Part shown: in pieces, positions 24,056 to 30,056 of the stretch | How positions within the stretch are numbered: the stretch's first letter is position 1 | Layout: every line of letters begins with the position of its first letter | Assembly (NCBI GenBank): GCA_965370435.1 | Contig: CBDUUP010000013.1 | Span: forward strand, 1 to 30,056 | Length of the DNA: 30,056 nt | Reading direction: 5' to 3' | DNA from: CBDUUP01 sp965370435 | Lineage (GTDB): Bacteria; Chloroflexota; Anaerolineae; Anaerolineales; UBA11579 | Translations under genes and position numbers: made by a program | The notes under the pieces: generated by a model | Database searches by the model: none | Told to the model about the DNA's origin: nothing | What the model saw: the letters and a program-made list of their open reading frames with translations, nothing else

Positions 24056-24580
24056 TTATTTTTCTACCTCATCGGTGAGTTCCAGGGTCAGGCTCTCCAC
24101 GTCATTCTCAACGATGAGGATCAGATAGAGACCTGATCTGGAGTCATGGGGATCCAAATATAGGCTAAACCCACAGTAATCGTCCTTCTGCATGCAGTAG
24201 CTGGCGATCTCGGCCTCACCGCCCACGGCGTCGATGATCTCGAATATATCGATGCCGATCAATAACTCATTATCGGTCAAATTAGTGACATCTAACTTGA
24301 TTCGCAATAAATAGTGGGTGGTCTCTAACGAGCTCTTGATATTCAACCTGAGCATATTCTCTCCGCCGATGCTGTCGCCCACGTCCACCGCCTCCAACAG
24401 GGTCACTTCCCAGTCATCGGTGCGCAGGATCAACGTCCCGCTGAAGTCTACGGGGATCATTGCCTGGTTGGGGGACAGGGGAGTGGATAGGAAGGGTATC
24501 GCCTGGGTGATGGTCACGCAGGATAGCGAAAGCATCGCCAACGCGATCAATGTTATGGATAGGTACCTTTTGGTTTGCAT
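24056..24580 (-). CDS. Predicted lipoprotein, function unknown
   Basis: 174 residues with a lipoprotein signal peptide (lipobox LSLSC, Cys21). The mature part is rich in beta-type sequence (LILRTDDWEVTLLEAVDVGD, YLLRIKLDVTNLTDNELLI), which resembles the DUF4352-like Ig-fold of extracellular lipoproteins, but I cannot assign it firmly. Two later cysteines (YCMQKDDYC) could form a disulfide. GAGGAGATG precedes the start. It appears to be a stand-alone gene. Confidence 0.75.
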   Translation of the reverse strand: MQTKRYLSITLIALAMLSLSCVTITQAIPFLSTPLSPNQAMIPVDFSGTLILRTDDWEVTLLEAVDVGDSIGGENMLRLNIKSSLETTHYLLRIKLDVTNLTDNELLIGIDIFEIIDAVGGEAEIASYCMQKDDYCGFSLYLDPHDSRSGLYLILIVENDVESLTLELTDEVEK

Positions 24581-24850
24581 CTACATCTCCTCGGGTGGTC
24601 CTCGTGAATAAGATCGAGTCCGTGGCTCATCAGCCTGGGGGGTCGAGGAAATTCAGGGGGGATGCGATTAGCGATGCAAACCTGCGGGGGCGGCAGGAAT
24701 ATGAGCTTCAGGGACTCCTAACTTCTCTCTATTGTACCGGAGATGGGCGGCGGGGGCAATCAAAACCGGCATTTCCCCTCATCGCCGCAGTGTAATGCGG
24801 CTTTCTTCCTCATAAGGGGAGGAGCGTTGGTTCGGGTGGGGGGTTGGAGA

Positions 24851-24920
24851 TCAAGGCATTACCTGGGCGCGTTTGCTGGCGCGGCCGCGGGCGGTCGCGT
24901 TAAGGATTCGTTTGCGGATG
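24851..24920 (-). pseudogene. Remnant duplicate of the typA 3' end
   Basis: Minus-strand translation gives IRKRILNATARGRASKRAQVMP and a stop, against IRKRILNATTRGRASKRAKVMP at the end of the intact typA 2 kb away. About 64 of 68 nt match. Upstream similarity stops abruptly near 24920. The rest of the 428-nt gap between the two lipoprotein genes (24581-25008) holds no recognisable gene. Confidence 0.8.
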
Positions 24921-25008
24921 TTTTTTTACACGCAACAGGAGGGTCGGCTGCAATATGGGTTAGCTGCCGTAGGATGAACAGAATTATTTCCACCAACGAT
25001 TGATTTGA

Positions 25009-25545
25009 TTACTTGATAATTTGATAGGCGCTGAATGCAACTTCATAGATTAGGCCTCCATCCCTATCCCAGCAAGCATACTCGCCTTCAAATCCTTCAC
25101 CAACCAGATAGGCTTCTCCTGCTGCTTCATCATTGTTTTGGGTACAAGTGGTAAACACAATTTTTCCATCTTTTGGATAATATATTCCATTTGCAGGCCA
25201 ATCATATTTGGCTTCAAGGTCAGTCTTCTGGCAATCACCCATCTTTATTAGGGTTCCATCAGTTATTGCATTGACAGTGACAGGATTGACGTAATCATAA
25301 AATTCTACGCCATCAAGTTCCTTCGCCTTTGGGCCAATGTAAACACTGACGGCAGCGGTTGGATCTTGACAGCCGATGTAGGTTACATTCCCACTCCCTT
25401 CAAAACGAATATCCCCTTCGGCTATTTGATCTTCTAAACTCCCAGGCGTTATCGCCTTTGGGAACAATGCTTCACAAGAAATACTTGCCAGGAAAAGAGC
25501 CAATCCAATTAGTAATAGCGTTTTCCTTTTGAATTTTTTGTTCAT
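25009..25545 (-). CDS. Predicted lipoprotein, function unknown
   Basis: 178 residues. The signal peptide ends in the lipobox ASISC (Cys24). The mature part contains an evenly spaced set of Cys (GCQDP, GDCQKTD, TCTQNN, ACWDRDGG) that could form two disulfides, and a C-terminal YEVAFSAYQIIK strand. I do not recognise a family. The gene is more AT-rich than its neighbours. AGGA lies a little upstream of the ATG, and a plausible promoter is found at 25639-25667. Confidence 0.75.
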   Translation of the reverse strand: MNKKFKRKTLLLIGLALFLASISCEALFPKAITPGSLEDQIAEGDIRFEGSGNVTYIGCQDPTAAVSVYIGPKAKELDGVEFYDYVNPVTVNAITDGTLIKMGDCQKTDLEAKYDWPANGIYYPKDGKIVFTTCTQNNDEAAGEAYLVGEGFEGEYACWDRDGGLIYEVAFSAYQIIK

Positions 25546-25638
25546 TTCTTTTGTTCCTGGATTTTATGAGTAGGATGAAGTTGGCAGTTAACCGGGTGTA
25601 TTGCAAGAGCTGCACTGGATAAAAACTTCTTGAAAGTT

Positions 25639-25667
25639 ATTATACACGGAGAACGTTTTTTGATGAA
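25639..25667 (-). promoter_or_regulatory. Promoter of the lipoprotein gene at 25009
   Basis: On the minus strand TTCATC (25662-25667), 17-nt spacer, TATAAT (25639-25644). The leader would be about 85 nt. A perfect 36-bp palindrome lies 13 nt upstream of the -35 box. Confidence 0.6.
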
Positions 25668-25680
25668 AAAATGCGTTATC

Positions 25681-25716
25681 AGCAAAGTATGCGAGATATA
25701 TCTCGCATACTTTGCT
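25681..25716. promoter_or_regulatory. Perfect 36-bp palindrome
   Basis: AGCAAAGTATGCGAGATA followed directly by its exact reverse complement, with no spacer. It stands between the stop codon of the FGE-like lipoprotein gene (25755) and the promoter of the next minus-strand gene. It may be a terminator stem (a T-run comes about 10 nt later on the minus strand), a regulator site, or both. Confidence 0.7.
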
Positions 25717-25754
25717 TGGATTCAACTAAATTGTGCGGCAGGATTGTAATTAGA

Positions 25755-26672
25755 TCATGGCGAACTGGCACACCGAAATCCAATATGATTCCCATAACCC
25801 TCGATACCGGCAGAGGAACGGTGGGACACACGCACAACCGAATCCGGCGCATCCCAACCTCCCCCTCGAATTACCTTATCCACGCCCTCTTCCCAGATTG
25901 GATTCGCAGGCCAGGCGTCAGGTTCATACTCTTCGTAATAATAAAGGTGCATGTAATCCATCACCCACTCATAAACATTGCCGGCCATGTCCATGACCCC
26001 GTAGGGGCTGGCCCCTCCTGGGCGGCTGCCAACCGCAGAGGTCCTCACCCCGCCCAAGTCGGTTCCACATAAACCAGCGGGGTTGGCGGTATCATGCCAA
26101 TAGTTTACCAAAGAACAATCGGGAGAGGTGTCGCCCCACGGCCATATGCGCGTGTCGCTGCTTCCCCGGGCCGCCTTTTCCCATTGGGCTTCGGTGGGCA
26201 AGCTTTTACCTGCCCAAGTGCAATAATTATTCGCGTCGTTCCAAGTGATCAACGTCACCGGATAGTTCCCATACTGGGGGTCATTGTAATGGTAATCGTT
26301 GTAAACGAGCTGGCCTTCGTACATGTGGGATATGGGAGCGCCGCAGATTCCAGCAGCCACACACTGCGCATATAGGCTGTTGGTGACTTCGTGGATGTCG
26401 ATGTAGTACCCATCTAGATAAACAGTGTGCAGGGGTACCTCATGGGCGAAACTGGCTTCGGAACAATCAAAGACACTGGTGGTATCACAGCCCATCTGGA
26501 AATTACCCGCTGGGACGGGAACCATGCCCGCAGGCGCGGGAGGAAGATCGGCTGGGGGGGGAGTCTGGTTCGGGGGATTGTTAATCTCAATAGTGGGGAG
26601 GGCACAGGCTAAACCAATTAGCAAAATCAGAGCAACAAAGCGCAATATGGGAGGGTATGGATGTTGTTTCAT
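25755..26672 (-). CDS. FGE-sulfatase-like domain lipoprotein
   Basis: 305 residues. Lipoprotein signal with Cys23 (LIGLAC), a Pro-rich spacer (about 30-50), then an FGE-sulfatase/SUMF1-like domain: MVPVPAGNFQMGCD, VYLDGYYIDIHEVTNSLYAQC, GKSLPTEAQWEKAARG, PWGDTSPDC, GVMDMAGNVYEWVMDYM, VIRGGGWD and the ending GFRCASSP. The segment following VIRGG has no Cys, so the copper-binding catalytic pair of genuine formylglycine-generating enzymes is missing. A ligand-binding or structural role outside the cell is more likely. AAGGAG lies 6 nt before the ATG. It is related in domain type to the TIR-FGE protein at 10593. Confidence 0.9.
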   Translation of the reverse strand: MKQHPYPPILRFVALILLIGLACALPTIEINNPPNQTPPPADLPPAPAGMVPVPAGNFQMGCDTTSVFDCSEASFAHEVPLHTVYLDGYYIDIHEVTNSLYAQCVAAGICGAPISHMYEGQLVYNDYHYNDPQYGNYPVTLITWNDANNYCTWAGKSLPTEAQWEKAARGSSDTRIWPWGDTSPDCSLVNYWHDTANPAGLCGTDLGGVRTSAVGSRPGGASPYGVMDMAGNVYEWVMDYMHLYYYEEYEPDAWPANPIWEEGVDKVIRGGGWDAPDSVVRVSHRSSAGIEGYGNHIGFRCASSP

Positions 26673-26805
26673 GTCACTCTCCTTGAAAACAATTTTGTAC
26701 CCCTCGAATTAATCATATCTAATAGTAGCATGGATTACGGATAGAGATTATTAGTGACGCTTAACAGAATTGTAATCTAATAAAACCCCATAAGAAATGT
26801 AGAAC

Positions 26806-28656
26806 TTAAGGCATTACCTTGGCGCGTTTGCTGGCGCGGCCGCGGGTGGTCGCGTTCAGAATTCGTTTGCGGATGCGGAGGTTTTTGGGGGTGACTTCCA
26901 GCAATTCGTCATCGGCCAGATATTCGATGGCTTCGTCCAGGCTCATGTCGCGGAACGGGGAGAGCCGGACTTCGATATCACGGATGGAATTGCGCATATT
27001 GGTGAGATGCTTGGTCTTGCAGACGTTCACGTCCAGATCGCCGGGGCGTTGATGCGCCCCGATGACCATCCCGCCGTAGACTTCGTTCCCCGGCCCGAGG
27101 AACAGGGTTCCTCGTTCCTCGGCGTTCTTCAAGCCGAAGGTGGTGGTGGTTCCAGCTTCCCAGGCGACCAACGAGCCGCGCGAACGGGTGGCGATTGCGC
27201 CCACGGCGGGGGCGTAGCCGTGAAACCGGGTGTTCATGATCCCCAGTCCGCGGGTGGCGGTGAGGAATTGATAGCGGAAACCCAACATGCCCCGAGAAGG
27301 GACAATGAAGGTCAGCAGGTGCGTTCCAGTGGTGGACTCGGTCATGTCCTTGAGTTCGCCGCGGCGTTTGCTCAGGTTTTCGATCACTACCCCAACGTAG
27401 TCCTGATGGATCTCAATGTGGACTTCTTCGAACGGCTCCAGCGTTTTGCCGGAGGGGTCTTCCTTGTAGATCACTTCCGGGCGGGAGACGTGGAATTCGT
27501 AGCCTTCCCGGCGCATGGTCTCGATCAAGATCGCCAGGTGCAGTTCCCCTCGCCCGGAGACCATGAAGGTGTCGGCAGCGCCGGTTTCTTCCACCCGCAG
27601 AGATAGATTGCTCCGTATCTCATCGAACAGCCGCTCGCGCAGCTTGCGGGAGGTCCCCCAGCGGCCTTCCAGCCCTGTGAATGGAGAGGTGTTGACCCCG
27701 AAGGTCATCCGCACGGTGGGGGCCTCGATGGTGATGCCGGGCAGGGCGACCGGATTTTCAATATCGGACAGGGTCTCGCCGATGGCGATCTCCTCCAAAC
27801 CGGCAACGGCGACAATGTCTCCCGCTTTGGCGTGTTCGACTTCGGCGCGGTCCAGGCCTTCCAGCACGTATAGATAGCGGATGGTCTCGGGGAAATTTTC
27901 CCCCTTCAAGGTCATCCGAGCCACCGGCTGCCCGACGGTCATTTCTCCGGCGAAGACCCGGCCGATGGCGGTCAGGCCGCGGTAATTGTCATAGTCCAGG
28001 GTGGTGACCAGCATTTGCAGGGGCTTTTCGAAGTCCACAACCGGGGCGGGGATGGATTTCAATATGGTATGGAACAAGGGCATCAGATCGGGGCCAACCT
28101 CGGGGGTCAGTCCGGCCTGGTGCTTGGTGGCGACGGCGTACACAATGGGGAAGTCGGCCTGCTCATCGCTGGCGCCCAGCTCGATGAAAAGGTCAAAGGT
28201 CTCGTTCAGCACCCGTTCGGGGTCGGCGTCTTTGCGGTCCACCTTGTTGATGACGACGATGACCCGATGGCCCATCTCGAGGGCCTTCTTGAGCACGAAG
28301 CGGGTCTGCGGGCGGGGGCCTTCGGCGGCGTCCACCAACAGCAATACCCCGTCCACCATGTTGAGCACCCGCTCCACCTCGCCGCCAAAATCGGCGTGGC
28401 CGGGGGTGTCCACGATATTGAGCTTGACCTGCTGGCCGGTCTCCGGGTCGGTGATGTGGACGGCGGTGTTCTTGGCCAGGATGGTGATGCCCCGTTCACG
28501 CTCCAGGTCATTTGAATCCAGGACCCGCTCCTGCACTTGCTGATTTTCTCGAAAGACTTGCGCCTGGCGGAGCAGCCCATCTACCAGGGTGGTTTTCCCG
28601 TGGTCAACGTGGGCGATGATGGCGATATTGCGTAGATCGGTACGTGTTGTCTGCAT
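26806..28656 (-). CDS. typA: Ribosome-associated GTPase TypA/BipA
   Basis: Translational GTPase that binds the ribosome and helps growth under stress and large-subunit assembly. From the Met at 28656 it has 616 residues: the G domain with G1 AHVDHGKTT (15-23), the G2 region RGITI, G3 DTPGHADFGGEVERVL and G4 NKVD; then the EF-Tu-like domain 2, the EF-G domain III/V-like parts (SGRGELHLAILIETMRREGYE) and the TypA-specific C-terminal domain ending KRAKVMP. The length is normal. An in-frame extension to 28692 exists, but GAGG before the 28656 ATG and family alignment favour the shorter start. A terminator-like hairpin lies in the leader. Confidence 0.96.
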   Translation of the reverse strand: MQTTRTDLRNIAIIAHVDHGKTTLVDGLLRQAQVFRENQQVQERVLDSNDLERERGITILAKNTAVHITDPETGQQVKLNIVDTPGHADFGGEVERVLNMVDGVLLLVDAAEGPRPQTRFVLKKALEMGHRVIVVINKVDRKDADPERVLNETFDLFIELGASDEQADFPIVYAVATKHQAGLTPEVGPDLMPLFHTILKSIPAPVVDFEKPLQMLVTTLDYDNYRGLTAIGRVFAGEMTVGQPVARMTLKGENFPETIRYLYVLEGLDRAEVEHAKAGDIVAVAGLEEIAIGETLSDIENPVALPGITIEAPTVRMTFGVNTSPFTGLEGRWGTSRKLRERLFDEIRSNLSLRVEETGAADTFMVSGRGELHLAILIETMRREGYEFHVSRPEVIYKEDPSGKTLEPFEEVHIEIHQDYVGVVIENLSKRRGELKDMTESTTGTHLLTFIVPSRGMLGFRYQFLTATRGLGIMNTRFHGYAPAVGAIATRSRGSLVAWEAGTTTTFGLKNAEERGTLFLGPGNEVYGGMVIGAHQRPGDLDVNVCKTKHLTNMRNSIRDIEVRLSPFRDMSLDEAIEYLADDELLEVTPKNLRIRKRILNATTRGRASKRAKVMP

Positions 28657-28677
28657 ACTACCTCTAAAATGTTGCAC

Positions 28678-28702
28678 AAAAAAACCGGCCAATCCTGGCC
28701 GG
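28678..28702 (-). terminator. Terminator or attenuator hairpin upstream of typA
   Basis: On the minus strand CCGGCCA-GGAT-TGGCCGG (28685-28702) is followed by seven T (28678-28684), a complete intrinsic terminator. It ends 21 nt before the typA start codon. It may end the transcript of the helicase-like gene upstream, or act as an attenuator if the TATAAT at 28724-28729 drives typA. Confidence 0.75.
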
Positions 28703-28723
28703 AACCAAACGATTAACTGAGTG

Positions 28724-28729
28724 ATTATA
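28724..28729 (-). promoter_or_regulatory. Candidate -10 box of typA
   Basis: Perfect TATAAT on the minus strand, 68 nt before the typA ATG. No convincing -35 hexamer is visible. The expected transcription start is near 28717, upstream of the terminator hairpin. Confidence 0.45.
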
Positions 28730-28865
28730 TCAGAGAATGTGGATTTGGGATAGGTTTTGGGAGGAGGGGAAAATCGGGGGGAATAGGCGACACAATCTTC
28801 CGCCTGGATTTTGGTTCATAAAAGCGAGATAGGCCGACGTAATACAACTCACAAGCCATAATACA

Positions 28866-30056
28866 TTAGAGGTTATCAAAAATTTTTGTAAAATAACTTG
28901 GGAAAAGACTTAATTTATTCTCTACTTGTTCTTTTTTTTCTTTTAATGTTCTTTTCACAGTTTCTTTTTCTGACATTTCATCATCTAGTAATGTGCTCAG
29001 ATCCAACGAAACTACTCGGTCATAAAACCCCAACTCACAAACTATTAAAGAGCTTGAAGATGATAAACCATATTTTATTATTTTCTGAAATTCAAGAATT
29101 TCATTTACTAGATTTTTCGAATTATCAACGAGAAGATTTACAAGTTCTGCCACCGCACCAACAACTAACGAGCCTTCATACGCTAATCCATTTTCACAAA
29201 CATCCACTATATGATCTAACTTGTAATACCGTCGTTGTGACCCTGCAATTAGTCGCGCTCCTGAACTTTCAATCGTTTCTAGCATCACATTATACGGTTC
29301 TCCTTGAAGCCACTTTTTGGCAACCTCCAGCATAATCTCCGGCCTATCACATTTCTTAAGTTTATTATTATTGATAACCTCGAATAACAAAGGCCACAAA
29401 ACATCTAGTAATTCGAGCTTATCATCGAATGATGTTATTTCATCCAGGTGGCGCATAACCCAATCTTCAATTAATAGCGAATTCTGAACTCCATATAGGG
29501 TTTTAGCAAATACCTTTCTCTTCAAAGGATCGCCAATTTTCTGAGCAACATTATTTGCCAGAATCAAAAAAAGTTCGTTAATCAATTCTTTCATTTCATC
29601 ATCGGCTAAATGGTATGCAAATGTTCCTTGTGCTAATTGAGTTATATTCTCATCATCCTCTCCTAATTCAAGCTCATCCCAGTATGCCATTAAATAGCTT
29701 TCGATAGCAGAAATAATGCTAATTTTATAATTGAGTTGATTTTGTAATCCTGCCAATGAAAATTTCTTATCCGCGTGATCAGATGCGATTTTGTTTATCA
29801 ATTGATCCAAATTTTCTGCACTTTCAATATACGCATTTATCAAATCAAAAGAATCTAAATTTATACTATATCTTTGATCATCACTTGTTAGGGGATCAAA
29901 GATTGTAAACAAGGTGCTTCCGCAAGGCTCAGCGTTGTCTGGCTCAAGCAGGTTTTTAATCTCCTGCCAACGCCTAGGATGAGATTTTGCTTCATCGAAA
30001 ATATTAGGGTTTGCAAAAATAATGCTTCCTTCAGTGTGTATCCCCGCACGACCAGC
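28866..30056 (-). CDS. C-terminal part of a Ski2-like (SF2) helicase, 5' end outside window
   Basis: The reading frame is open to the window edge, so the 396 visible residues are the C-terminal part of a larger protein; the TTG at 29912 is not a real start. The first visible residues, AGRAGIHTEGSIIF, resemble helicase motif VI of Ski2-like SF2 helicases (QxxGRAGRxxxDTEGxxIF), but the second Arg is replaced by Ile. What follows is a long, mostly alpha-helical region without motifs that I recognise, ending in a Lys/Glu-rich helix and FTKIFDNL. The gene is clearly more AT-rich than the rest of the window, which suggests transfer. Helicases of this kind occur in anti-phage loci; the partner genes would lie beyond the window end. 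Confidence 0.6.
   Translation of the reverse strand, partial: AGRAGIHTEGSIIFANPNIFDEAKSHPRRWQEIKNLLEPDNAEPCGSTLFTIFDPLTSDDQRYSINLDSFDLINAYIESAENLDQLINKIASDHADKKFSLAGLQNQLNYKISIISAIESYLMAYWDELELGEDDENITQLAQGTFAYHLADDEMKELINELFLILANNVAQKIGDPLKRKVFAKTLYGVQNSLLIEDWVMRHLDEITSFDDKLELLDVLWPLLFEVINNNKLKKCDRPEIMLEVAKKWLQGEPYNVMLETIESSGARLIAGSQRRYYKLDHIVDVCENGLAYEGSLVVGAVAELVNLLVDNSKNLVNEILEFQKIIKYGLSSSSSLIVCELGFYDRVVSLDLSTLLDDEMSEKETVKRTLKEKKEQVENKLSLFPSYFTKIFDNL

Noticed and set aside
29921..29945. Similarity of a CGCAAGGCTCAGCG segment to the repeat at 5441
   Set aside because: Only about 14 nt match, it lies inside a coding frame, and no palindrome is present.

Overview
The window (about 30 kb, mostly GC-rich coding DNA) looks like a chromosomal segment of a Chloroflexota bacterium, most likely Anaerolineae. 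The basis is indirect: a Tad locus with a receiver-CpaE fusion, long Thr/Pro-rich linkers and SdrD/lamin-tail domains in secreted proteins, and TIR and formylglycine-generating-enzyme-like (FGE-like) domain proteins. I could not run a search, so the taxonomy is an inference. There are no rRNA, tRNA or CRISPR features, and no transposase.

Layout. 1-4.6 kb: Tad/Flp pilus assembly genes (receiver-CpaE/TadZ, cpaF, tadB, tadC), followed by comFC and the ribosome hibernation factor hpf. 6.2-9.0 kb: a two-gene minus-strand operon (cyclic-nucleotide-binding protein plus a 71-residue protein), folE on the plus strand, and folB with a DUF302 gene on the minus strand. 9.2-12.4 kb: two TIR-domain membrane proteins, the second ending in an FGE-like domain, with relics of at least one further TIR gene and one further FGE-like domain between them. 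12.5-13.8 kb: lgt and a TlpA-type thioredoxin, translationally coupled. 14-22 kb: two very large secreted proteins (a membrane-anchored metzincin-type protease and a lamin-tail/SdrD/FG-GAP-like surface protein) flanking a small thioredoxin-like lipoprotein gene. 22-28.7 kb: two related small-RNA-like elements, a diguanylate cyclase, three lipoproteins and typA. 28.9 kb to the end: an AT-rich gene, cut by the window edge, that looks like the C-terminal part of a Ski2-like helicase.

The strongest observation is at 18226-18702. A thioredoxin-fold lipoprotein has an in-frame UGA exactly where the first catalytic Cys of WCxxC should be, giving W-U-T-T-C. A 6-bp hairpin with G and U in its apical loop starts 20 nt after the UGA and its loop starts 26 nt after it, which fits a bacterial SECIS element. 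The gene has its own promoter, Shine-Dalgarno and terminator, so I read it as an exported selenoprotein and not as two fragments or a pseudogene.

Other notable points: paired minus-strand RNAs exposing CCUCCUU (the 16S anti-Shine-Dalgarno sequence) before a terminator hairpin; a decayed second copy of the typA 3' end; a perfect 36-bp palindrome next to a promoter; an intrinsic terminator inside the apparent typA leader; and phased 8-nt and 7-nt intergenic tandem repeats. Functionally the region mixes cell-surface equipment (pili, lipoproteins, Lgt, exported thioredoxins, secreted protease), folate biosynthesis, translation factors (HPF, TypA) and probable conflict or defence genes (TIR, helicase).
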